DNA from: Erpobdella octoculata
Lineage: Eukaryota; Annelida; Clitellata; Hirudinida; Erpobdellidae
Assembly: GCA_963978895.1 (NCBI GenBank)
Contig: OZ022241.1
Span: forward strand, 38,049,833-38,113,832
Length of the DNA stretch: 64,000 bases
Direction: 5' to 3'
Part shown: in pieces, positions 54,444-64,000 of the stretch
How positions within the stretch are numbered: position 1 is the first letter of the stretch
Layout of the letters: every line of letters begins with the position of its first letter
Position numbers and translations under genes: made by a program
The notes under the pieces: generated by a model
What the model saw: the letters and a program-made list of their open reading frames with translations, nothing else
The model's database searches: none
What the model was told of the DNA's origin: nothing

Positions 54444-57427
54444 TTCACTCTTGCAAAAGCCACAGAGAATGCGTCACCCCAACAAGAAAAGCCAGCTCAA
54501 ATCCTCTTCACCTACCTCGTCTCTAAATCACTTTCGGTTTTGGTCCAACAACCCATGCTCGCTCAATAAAGATAAACGCGATGAGCTAACAGCAAGAATA
54601 GCAGCCCTCGACCAATCGCTTAGACCACATGCCATGATTTTTGTGGAAACATGGTTTAACGAATCCTCAGACACCTCCATAGCTGGCTATCAACTGCACC
54701 GTAAAGACAGAGAGAGAGAGGAGCGCTGGAGGAGGTGTTGCGATCTACGTTGTGGATAAAGTTGTGACCAGTGAGACTGGCATTCCTCAGCTCAACTCTC
54801 CAGCTATTGAACAAGTCTGGCGAGTCATTTGTTTCGGTGGAGAAACTTTCCTCGTTGGTTGTTTATATCGCCCTCATGACTTGAACGACGACTATCTCAC
54901 ACAATGTATTGCTTCAGTCACAACAGCTCGTAGCTCACTTTCCGCCTTGAGCTGCTCATTTATGTTGCTCTATGGCGATTTTAATTTCTCTCACACAAAA
55001 TATGCTCCAATCGACGTGGGTGGTGGCGTGGCAACAGTTGCCCATATAGGTAACGAACATCCTAGTGACATTAGATTTCAAGAGTGCCTCAACGACTGGC
55101 ACCTTACACAGCTTGTCACGTTTCCCACGTACCGCTGTAATCGTTACGTTACACCTAGCAGCACTCTTGACCTCATTATTACCAACGACCCCGACCGAGC
55201 TATCGAGATACTTGAAGCTGACTCACTTGGATACACGCCCATGGGCCAATCCCATTGCTTTATAACCGGTCGGTTCGCTGTGGCCGGTCTGAACAATTCA
55301 CGTGTTTCTCCGTCGCACAAACGTTTTATATGGAGCAAAGCTAACTACAATGCGCTGTCTTCTCGTATTTCAAACACCGACTGGGAAAACTTATTTGATG
55401 GCCTTTCAGTACCTGACACTTATCAGCTTCTTATCGACCGATACAACGAAGCGGTTGCACTACACATCCCATCTACAACAACTCCATTTGTCCGGAAAAA
55501 AGAACCTTGGGTAACACCCGAAGTTATAAAAGCAGCCAGAGTCAAGCGCGAGGTCTGGGCTAAATACATCGCATCGGGGCGCGACTCTGCAGTTATTCTA
55601 CGAGAATCTCATCGAGAGGCTTGCAAGCGTGTAGCTAAAACAGTCAAGTCGGCAATTCTCATGTATGAGGAACAACTAGTCAGCGCTTCCAAATCCAATC
55701 CAAAACTTCTTCATTCACATGTCCGTAGCAAGCAGTTTGTCAAAGACGACATCAACTCTATTCAGACAGCCGACGGCACCATAACTGCGGACCGTGAAAA
55801 AATCTGTTCTTCCCTCAATGACTATTTTCAATCTGTTTTTGTCATCGAACCTGAGGGTTACATGCCTGCTTTTACAGATCGCACCGAATCAATCTGCGAT
55901 GTAAATGAAAGTTGTTTTTCTGCAGCTATTCTTCAAAAAAGACTCCACAGCTTAGACAAAACTAAATCGATGGGTCTTGACGGTTTGCACCCACGCGTTC
56001 TCAGCAATTGCGCAGCTGCCTTTGCCACACCCCTGGCTCTCATCTACAAGCGCTCCTTCATGTCCGGAGTTATACCGGACACATGGAGAAAATCAAATGT
56101 TTCCCCTATCTTCAAAAAAGGCAGCAAGCTCAAGCCTTCTAACTACAGGCCTGTCTCTCTCACTCCTGTGCCCTGTAAAGTAATGGAAGGCATTCTACAT
56201 GAACACATCATGCAGCACTGCGTCGTCAACGGCTTAATCAGCAAACATCAACATGGTTTTCTCAAGAAAAAAAGCTGCTTGACAAATCTACTTGAAACTC
56301 GCGACATACTCACTGAAGCTGTTCATCGCGGCTATGTGGCTGACGTAGTATATACAGATTTTGCCAAAGCATTCGACAGAGTACCTCACAAACGCCTACT
56401 GCATAAACTAAAAGCTTACGGCATCCGTGGTATGCTACTCACATGGATCGAAGCGTGGCTGAATGATAGGAAGCAGCGCGTTTTGATTGAAGGCTGCGAG
56501 TCCGAGTGGAAGAATGTGACAAGTGGCGTTCCTCAAGGCTCTGTTCTTGGTCCACTACTTTTTGTGTTATATATTAACGACTTACCGGACACTATCACAC
56601 ACCAAATCAAAATGTACGCTGACGACAGCAAAATCATCGGCATCATCAAGTCAGCTTCCGACATTTTATCTCTCCAGGCTGACATTGACCGTGCAGTTGA
56701 GTGGTCATTCACTTGGCTAATGCACTTCAATGTCGAGAAATGCAAAATCATGCATGTCGGTCGCTCACACAGAATAACCCACCAATACTCTATGAGACAT
56801 ATTGACGGCACGCGGCGACCACTCGAAGTCACAAAAGTCGAACGTGATCTTGGTGTTCTCGTCTCAGATGATCTAAAGGTCCGAGCACAGGTCGAAAAAG
56901 CAGCGTCATCAGCCAATCATATGCTCAGCCGACTCAGAAAAGCTTTCCGCAGCCGCAGCCTCATACTGTGGCGTACACTTTACCTCTCCTACGTCCGCCC
57001 ACATCTTGAATTTGCTGTTCAATCTTGGTCGCCTTATCAAAAGGGCGATATTAACCTTCTTGAGCAGGTCCAACGTCGGGCAACAAAAATCATTGCAACA
57101 CTAAAACATCAGCCCTATGAACATCGTCTGCAACAGCTTAGGATCACAACGCTACAAGACCGCCGTTCGAGAGGTGACCTGATCGAGCAGTTCAAAATCG
57201 CCCACAACATCGACGACGTCAGCTTTTCCGTTCCGCAAACTCGAGCAGCCGGCCACACGGCATACCACCTGCGTGGCCACAACTGCAAATTAGAGCGCCA
57301 GTATGTCAGAGGTTGCGAAGAGCGATACAATTTTTTCACAAACCGGATTGTCGCTCCATGGAATGCGCTTACGCAATACACAATTGACGCCCCGACAGTA
57401 AACGCTTTCAAGGACCGCATCTCTTAG
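54364..57427 (+). CDS. LINE ORF2: endonuclease and reverse transcriptase, one frame break
   Basis: The first frame (54364-54759) carries the endonuclease start (RFWSNNPCSLNKDKRDEL, IFVETWFN). The frame then breaks in an (AG)n tract at about 54708-54722. The second frame (54752-57427) carries the rest of the endonuclease (LVGCLYRPHD, LLYGDFNFSH, STLDLIITND, MGQSHCFI) and the RT (KTKSMGLDGLHP, NYRPVSLTPV, KHQHGFLKKKSC, YTDFAKAFDRVPH, GVPQGSVLGPLLF, MYADDSK). The C-terminal SYVRPHLEF and NRIVAPWNAL blocks are intact. Apart from the AG slip, the ORF is open for about 890 codons. Confidence 0.88.
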
Positions 57428-58209
57428 GAGTCGCGAGTCCTCCAGCTTCTGTCAGTATAGAGGAGCCTGATGTAGCTCCTCTTCATCAAAAATATAACTT
57501 TCAGACATTAATTTTTTTATGGCTTGATTTTATAGACTTTTTTTTTATATATTTTTGGTTCTGATAATAAACAAAACTCAAAACTCAAACTCTGCGTATT
57601 CTGTTTCATGCTTCCTCAAGTGAGACTCTAAATTTTTGACATTTTTACCCTTCAAAATTACAGAACAAATATTGCACTGAATATCGGCTCCAACTCCTGT
57701 AAACCTTTTATGTACCGGGTTAGTATAGGTCTTGTTTTGTTGAATCTAGCTTTTTTCGTTGGAGGTCCTAAAGCAGATTCCGACTCATTTTGTTGAATAA
57801 GCGATACTTCTTTCTCGGTAGATTCGTCCATAACAATGTTATTACTAACACAAGTATCTTTCATTCTGGTAATTCTAAAAACTTGAAAATTTTCGAAAAA
57901 CAACGCAAGCAACAGAACACTAACACGAAACAAAAAGAAAGAACTATTCCTAACTTCGACCGAGTTATCGTCCGTGCCATAGAATCAAAACATTTAACCG
58001 TAAACATAAAAATAATATAATAAAATGATAAAAAATATTCCTCTAAAAGATTCAGTTATATTCAGTTTTCTCAATAAATTCAGTTTCAGTTACAGTTTTT
58101 AAAAAAGATTCAGTTTCAGTTTCAGTTGAAGTTACTGAATCTAAAAAGATTCAGTTAACTGAATGTTTCAGTTTTAGATTCAGTAACTGTAACAACCCTA
58201 ATCTCAATC

Positions 58210-58860
58210 TACTTATATAATGTCTCAACCTCACTTACTGGTTGGGACTAAAACTCTGTCTCATGTGGTTTAACAAATAGCAAATCTTTATGCAATCATA
58301 ACCTGACGAGCAAACTGTAATAAAAAAGCTGTTTAGCAATGGTTTTCGAAATTTTCGCCATCTGTATATCTAATTTTCAGAGCGCTGAGTAAATTGTGTG
58401 CCTCTAGGAGATCAATATTTACTTTCTGTTCCCCCGTCGGCCTATACGTCGGCGGTTCGCATTTCACTGGCATTACTCAAGTTGAGTGTTTCGTGAAAAC
58501 AACTCCTTTAAAAGAAGAAAACAATTGGTTTATTCGAAATACCTGGCTCAACTGTTGTTCTTCTTGGTGTTGTTTTTGATTTTCTGGTAGATGTAGGTCC
58601 TGGTAATATGGAATTACTTTTGTAATTTTTTTAATACAATCAAATTAAAAGTATAATTAAATCATTTCAGCATTATTTTGTCATAAACTGCATTATTGTT
58701 TGTTGATATTTCAAAATTCTAATAATTATGATAAAATTGCTAGAATAAAGTTGTAGTAACTTAATAAAACGTTGCATAGGAATACCCGTGATCTATTTAA
58801 TCAAGTAGTTATTTTTAGATATAAAATTTAAAAAAATTGAAATTTTATTTGTAATTTTCA
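58210..58860. other. No gene seen between two hAT pieces
   Basis: AT-rich; a short frame at 58394-58579 has no recognisable motif. It probably continues the Gypsy-like sequence into which the hAT inserted. Confidence 0.4.
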
Positions 58861-58863
58861 AAA

Positions 58864-59455
58864 GCAGTTGTGTCGGAAGGTCGTTTATTATTAAACAGAT
58901 GTGTTTACTAACCTTGCCGAACCGACACGATATATCCACAAAAGTGTCCGAATTAGTAAAAGAATTAAAACGATCTGTTGAATTATCATTGAATTCAGCG
59001 AAGTATGTGTCAATAATAACAGATGGTCTCGGCTATGTTATTCATCGGCAATTATGGGAATAACTTGCAATCATTTTGATTGAAAAATCAATAAAATAAG
59101 AAGAGCTTTTCTGACTTGAAGAACAATTACGCAACCCCATACAGGCTTTGCTCTTAGCAGATGTCGGCATAATTTGGGTGACGACAAGCTGGAAGCTGAA
59201 GTTTTTTTTTATAAATTCAAGAACGAATTTTTAAGCTAAATAAATTTGTTAAACATGTTTTTGTTGCAAAGTGTTTTTTATATAGTAAATTTCTTCTTGG
59301 TAGTTTACCTAAAAAATTGGAAAAAAAACAACAACTGAATTTAACTGTAACTGAAACTGAATCTTTAAAGATTCAGTTTACTGAAACTGAATCTTTGTAA
59401 AGTTTCAGTTACTTTAACTGAAACTGAATCTTTTTTCAAAACTGTAACAACCCTA
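58864..59455 (+). mobile_element. Partial hAT copy, inverted relative to the first
   Basis: Nearly identical to the reverse complement of 53384-53972, from GCAGTTGTGTCGGAAGG through the transposase middle (SVELSLNSAKYVSIITDG) and the subterminal repeats to the terminal AACTGTAACAACCCTA. The other half is missing. Confidence 0.85.
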
Positions 59456-59780
59456 GTTCTACCAAAAGAAGTTGCTCAAAACTCGCCAACCAATCAAAAG
59501 CCAGCTTTTTCTATTTCTGCGTAAAAAGTGACGCTTAATTTACAAATTATCCTCACAAAATTTAAACTTCTTACGCTCAAATGCTCATAAAACAGTTTAG
59601 TTATTTATTTCTATGTTTTTTTAACGAAATTTTTATTTTCCGTTTGCTTATGGAGCTGCCCGAAGAATGTTGTTGATTATCAAATGCTTCAAACTAGTTT
59701 AACTCCTCTGTGTAAACGATCAGGGGCGGCGCCAGGAATTTTGTTCTGGGGGGGTCCAAAATGTCCAAGGACAAGTTGAA
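59456..59780. other. No gene; transposon-end-like motif at about 59720
   Basis: CAGGGGCGGCGCCAGGAA at about 59720 is followed by TTCTGGGGGGGTCC. Ends of the form CAGGGGCGGATCCAGGA occur at the termini of some animal DNA transposons. The partner end is not visible; a (TA)n array follows. Confidence 0.35.
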
Positions 59781-59928
<148 letters not shown>

Positions 59929-60350
59929 TAGCGGGGTTACCCGGCGTTGCCCGGGATTTTTAGAGGTTTTTCTAATGTTTGTCTCTCTCGCTCCCGTTTC
60001 CTTCTCCACTTTCCCGTTTTCGTCGCGTTCCCGGTCGCTTTTCCGCTCTCGGTCGTTTTCCAGCTCCCGGTCGCTTTCCCGCTCAGAAGTTTTGTTATCG
60101 ATTTTCTCTCTTGCTCGCGTTTCCTTCCAAGCTTGCTCTCCCGGTTCCAGTCGCTTTTCGCGTTCCCGGTCGCTTTCCCGTTCCCGCTCACGCTTGCTCT
60201 GCCGTTCCCGGTCATGTTTGCTCTCCCATTCCCGGTCACGGTTGCTCTCCCGTTCCCGTTCCCGTTCACGCTCATTTTCTCTTTTACATTCTTTCATAAC
60301 TTCTGTTAGCCTATAAAACGTAAAATAGATTTGCTAAGACTATATATATG
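59929..60350 (-). mobile_element. GC-rich minisatellite element, copy A (reverse)
   Basis: Reverse orientation of copies B and C. It begins with TACTAGCGGGGTTACCCGG and GGCGTTGCCCGGG, then TTTTTAGAGGTTTTTCTAATG, then about 270 bp of degenerate TCCCGGTCGCTTTCCCGT units. Frames through it are artefacts rich in Arg/Ser or Phe/Pro. Confidence 0.75.
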
Positions 60351-60645
60351 AATGTTTGTAGGTTAGTTTCTCTATTATAAAAACGGGAAAGCGACCCGGA
60401 ACGGACAGCGAGCGGGAACGGAAAAGCAAGCGTGAGCGGGAATGGGAGAGCAAACGTGAGCGGGAACGGGACAGCGACCGGGAACGGGAAAACGACCGGC
60501 AGCGGGAAAACGACCGAAAACGGGAAAGCGAACAGGAGTGGGAAAGCAGGTGGGAAAGGAAACGGGAGAGAAAGAGACAAACATTAGAAAAACCTCTAAA
60601 AAACCCGGGCAACGCCGGGTATCTCCGCTAGTATATATATATCTA
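60350..60645 (+). mobile_element. GC-rich minisatellite element, copy B
   Basis: Starts GAATGTTTGTAGGTTAGTTT, carries CGGGAAAGCGACCGGGA-type units and ends CATTAGAAAAACCTCTAAAA, CCCGGGCAACGCCGGG, CTAGTATATAT. With copy A it forms an imperfect inverted repeat of about 700 bp. Confidence 0.75.
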
Positions 60646-60647
60646 TA

Positions 60648-61847
60648 TATATAAAAGAACATGTCCTGACTGACTGACTGACTGACTGACTGACTGATAA
60701 TCAACGCCGAGCTCAAACGCCTCATCCTAGGAACGTGAAATTTGGAACTTATATTACTTTTATAGCGTAAACATCCGCTAAGAAAGGATTTTTGAAAATT
60801 TTGCTCCTGAGGGGAAAAAACTGGAAAACAAACTTTTTTCTAAAACAATGTATATCTCGAAAACCAAAAATGAGGAGATTTTGAAATTTGGTATATAGAT
60901 TCTTTTTGAAAAATAAAAAGATACGTGTTTCACCAATTTTTAAAAATTCGGTTTCCCGGATCTCAAATGTGGGTTGGAAAATTGGGTTATTTGGTTTTTA
61001 AAGTAGCTTCTACTCAAAAACTGTTAATGCTACAGAAGTAAAAATTATTATTTAGTTTCTACTCCAAAAATTATGAAATACGTGTTTTAGCATTTTTTGA
61101 AAATTTGGTTTCCAGGACTTCAAATGTGGGGTGGAAAATAGGGCTAATTGTCTTTTATAGTAACTGCTACTCATAAACAGTAAATACCACAGATGTAAAA
61201 ATTATTATTTAGTTTCTTTTCTAAAAATAAAGATATAAGTGTTTCACCATTTTTTACAGATTTGGTTTCCCGGACCTCAAATGTGGGTTGGAAAATTGGG
61301 TTATTTGGTTTTTAAAGTAGCTTCTACTCAAAAACTGTTAATGCTACAAAAGTAAAAATTAGTATTTAGTTTCTACTCTAAAAATAATGATATACGGGTT
61401 TCACAATTTTTTAAAAATTTGGTTTCCAGGACTTCAAATGTGGGGTAGAAAATAGGGTTATTTGGTTTTTAAAGTAACTGCTACTCAACAACTGTAATTG
61501 CCACAGATTTAAAAATTAATACTTAGTATCTACTCAAAAAAAAAGATATACGTGTTTCATCATTTCTTGGGTTATTTGGTTTTTAAAGTAGCTGCTACTC
61601 AAAAACTGTTAATGCTACAGAAGTAAAAATTAGTATTTAGTTTCTACTCCAAAAATAATGAAATACGTGTTTTAGCATTTTTTGAAAATTTGGTTTCCAG
61701 GACCTCAAATGTGGGGTGGAAATAAGGGCTGGGCTAATTTGTCGACGGGCCGAGCCGAGACCTAAAAAAATGATCTCTACTATGGATGCACGGTTCAAAC
61801 TCTCTAATTTCATGCGAGCGAAGCCGCTACGGGCACTGCTAGTCTAT
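60648..61847 (+). mobile_element. Pearl/HINE-like non-autonomous element, copy 1
   Basis: Layout: TATATAAAAGAACATGTC, an (ACTG)n tract (60665-60697), a unique part with AATCAACGCCGAGCTCAAAC and TAAGAAAGGATTTTTGAAAA, then tandem repeats with an exact 157-bp period (TCAAATGTGGG at 60963, 61120, 61277, 61434), and a 3' end GCGAGCGAAGCCGCTACGGG, ACTGCTAGT. A microsatellite near one end, a core of about 160-bp tandem repeats and a CTAG end is the layout of pearl/HINE (Helentron-linked) elements. That classification is inference. Confidence 0.65.
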
Positions 61848-63003
61848 ATATATAAAAGAACATGTCCTGACTGACTGACTGACTGACTGACTGATAATCA
61901 ACGCCGAGCTCAAACGCCTCATCCTAGGAACGTGAAATTTGGAACCCATACTACTTTTATTGCGTAAGCATCTACTAAGAAAGGATTTTTGAAAATTTTG
62001 CTCCTGAGGGGAAGAAACTGGAAAACAAACTTTTTTCTAAAACAATGTATATCTCGAAAACCAAAAATGAGGAGATTTTGAAATTTGGTATTTGGATTCC
62101 TCTTGAAAAATAAAAAGATACGTGTTTCACTACTTTTTGAAAATTCGGTTTCCCGGACCTCAAATGTGGGTTGGAAAATTGGGTTATTTGGTTTTTAAAG
62201 TAGCTGCTACTCAAAAACTGTGAATGCTACAAGAGTAAAAATTAGTATTTAGTTTCTACTCCAAAAATAACGAAATACGTGTTTTAGCATTTTTTGAAAA
62301 TTTGGTTTCCAGGACTTCAAATGTGGAGTGGAAAATAGGGTTATTTGTTTTTTAAAGTAACTGCTACTCAAAAACTGTGAATGCTACAAAAATAAAAATT
62401 AGTATTTAGTTTCTACTCTAAAAATAATGATATACGTGTTTCACCATTTTTTGAAAATTTGGTTTCCAGGACCTCAAATGTGAAGTGGAAAAAGGGTTAT
62501 TTGATTTTAAAATAACTGCTACTCAAAAACTGTAAGTACTACATATGTGAAAATTAGTATTTTGAGCTTTTGTGCCGGTTAAAAGTAGATGATTTCAGTT
62601 TATCACCGGAAGGACGGGCCAAGCCGTTATTTTAGGGTCTTCATACGGCCCTGCCTAAACCTTAATTCAAGGTGGGACGGGCCGAAATTTTTAATTAAGT
62701 ATATAAACATTTTAGTGATTTTTGGGTGTTCAGGTGGTCCGGGCTAAACCTGAAGTCAAGGTGGGACGGGCCGAAGTTTTTCATCAAGTATATAGAACTT
62801 CTAGGCCTGTAAAAACGGGCGGGCCCAAATTAGACGGGCCGTGCCGGGCCAGGAATTTCGGTTTTTTAAACGGGCTGGGCCAAGTTGTCGACGGACCGAG
62901 CCGAGACTTAAAAAATTGATCCGTGCAGTACTCTATTATATATGCACGGTTCAAATTCTCTAATTTCATGCGAGCGAAGCCGCTACGGGCACTGCTAGTA
63001 TAT
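61848..63003 (+). mobile_element. Pearl/HINE-like element, copy 2, directly adjacent
   Basis: Repeats the layout of copy 1 about 1,201 bp downstream: the same head, (ACTG)n at 61866-61894, the same unique part, 157-bp units (TCAAATGTG at 62160, 62317, 62474), and the same GCGAGCGAAGCCG...CTAGT end. The 3' part also holds GGGCCGAAxTTTT-type GC-rich text absent from copy 1. Confidence 0.65.
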
Positions 63004-63004
63004 A

Positions 63005-63403
63005 TATATATGACTGTTTGTGGGTTAGTTTGTCTATTATAGAAACGGGAAAGCGACCCGGAACGGACAGCGAGCGGGAACGGAAAAACAAGCGTGAGCG
63101 GGAATAGGAGAGCAAACGTGAGCGGGAACGGGACAGCGACCGGGAACGGGAAAACGACCGGCAACGGGAAAGCGACCGGGAGCGGGAAAGCGACCGGGAG
63201 CGGGAAAGCGACCGGGAGCGGGAAAGCGACCGGGAGCGGAAAGCGACCGGGATCGGGAAAGCAACCGGCAGTGGGAAAACGACCGAAAACGGGAAAGCGA
63301 ACAGGAGTGGGAAAGCAGGTGGGAAAGGAAACGGGAGAGAAAGAGACAAACATTAGAAAAACCTCTAAAAAACCCGGGCAACGCCGTTATCTCCGCTAGT
63401 ACA
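63005..63403 (+). mobile_element. GC-rich minisatellite element, copy C
   Basis: Same head and tail as copy B but with more CGGGAAAGCGACCGGGAG units (about 63165-63240), showing array expansion. Confidence 0.78.
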
Positions 63404-63484
63404 TACATAAACACTCACACAGACACACATACATGCACATACACATACATACATACACACATACATACGCACATACATATATGT

Positions 63485-63622
63485 ATATAGTTCCCGCTCG
63501 CTCACCCGCTCCGCTCCGCTCATTTTGTGACGGATTTCAAGGTTGTGTGAAAATTTCATTACGATCGGATGAATGGTGTAGCAATGCATAAAGGACATGA
63601 ATATATATATATACAAACATTC

Positions 63623-63625
<3 letters not shown>
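63485..63625 (+). mobile_element. Short interspersed element, copy 3
   Basis: Same family as 10012-10175 and 16205-16398, with about 40 bp missing between TGACGGATTTCAA and GGTTGTGTG. TA-rich on both sides. Confidence 0.75.
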
Positions 63626-63945
<320 letters not shown>

Positions 63946-64000
63946 TATAGTCCTTTGTTCATTTATTGTAAAACTGAAATAGAAATATGTAAGAAATAAA

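Larger units (their letters stand above)
54205..57590 (+). mobile_element. CR1-like LINE inserted in the hAT element
   Basis: 5'-truncated within ORF1. It contains the end of ORF1, an endonuclease, a full reverse transcriptase and a 3' end with AATAAA (57566) and an AAACTCAAAACTC tail. After it the hAT sequence resumes with continuing sense (minus-strand GAGTAT joins TTAGAGG). Related to, but clearly distinct from, the LINE at 12100-13946. Confidence 0.85.
53384..58200 (-). mobile_element. hAT DNA transposon, internally deleted, split by a LINE
   Basis: Ends are TAGGGTTGTTACAGTT (left) and its inverted repeat (right, ending AACTGTAACAACCCTA). Flanking 8-bp sequences CTCTCAAT (53376-53383) and ATCTCAAT (58201-58208) agree in 7 of 8 positions, as expected for a hAT target duplication. 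Both ends carry dense subterminal GATTCAGTTTCAGT repeats. On the minus strand it encodes a BED-type zinc finger (CNIC...HLRKH, about 57590-57690) and, beyond the LINE, a transposase middle (HDISTKVSELVKEL, NSAKYVSITTDG) at 53800-54190. The catalytic C-terminal region is deleted. Confidence 0.8.

Overview
The window is eukaryotic and animal. It has intron-rich genes with GT-AG splicing, two giant extracellular or cytoskeletal protein genes of metazoan type, many (TA)n and tri- or tetranucleotide arrays, and a dense, nested load of transposable elements. The mixture (CR1-like LINEs, Ty3/Gypsy, hAT, Helitron remnants, a Penelope-type hammerhead motif, pearl-like tandem-repeat elements) and the gene structures suggest an invertebrate, possibly a spiralian such as an annelid or mollusc. 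The sequence alone does not fix the phylum.

Positions 1608-8747 (+) hold the 3' part of a fibrillin gene: 15 exons encoding cbEGF and TB (8-Cys) domains. The order is cbEGF, TB, five cbEGF, TB, seven EGF-type modules, then the start of the unique C-terminal domain with a furin-like RMKR site. The five-and-seven spacing around the last TB domain matches vertebrate fibrillins. The exon(s) for the C-terminal propeptide after the furin site were not found.

Positions about 8.8-19.2 kb are a transposon block. It holds a conserved repeat-associated ORF (-), a hammerhead ribozyme motif of Penelope type (-), an unknown exon (-), a Helitron helicase remnant, a CR1-like LINE, a complete small LTR element with a SAP-domain ORF, and the 3' end of a second Gypsy element (-). 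Inside it, on the minus strand, lies a five-exon gene model for a 171-residue secreted protein with its own TATA box (14483-15270).

Positions 19396-50722 (+) hold about 51 exons of a spectraplakin (MACF1/dystonin/Shot/VAB-10 family): a 10.5-kb exon with two plectin-repeat blocks around a novel acidic Cys-containing tandem repeat array, about 28 spectrin repeats, two EF hands, a GAS2 microtubule-binding domain and two alternative C-terminal exons. I read all splice phases and they agree, apart from two local frame breaks. The actin-binding (CH) and plakin domains are not upstream in the window. The gene therefore either starts with plectin repeats, like the MACF1 isoform that lacks the N-terminal domains, or is cut off from its 5' half.

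Positions 50.7-64 kb are a second transposon field: a LINE endonuclease fragment (-), Gypsy pol fragments (+), a hAT element with matching 8-bp target duplication that was split by a CR1-like LINE, an inverted partial hAT copy, two tandem 1.2-kb elements with 157-bp internal repeats and an (ACTG)n tract, three copies of a GC-rich minisatellite element, and long (TA)n arrays.
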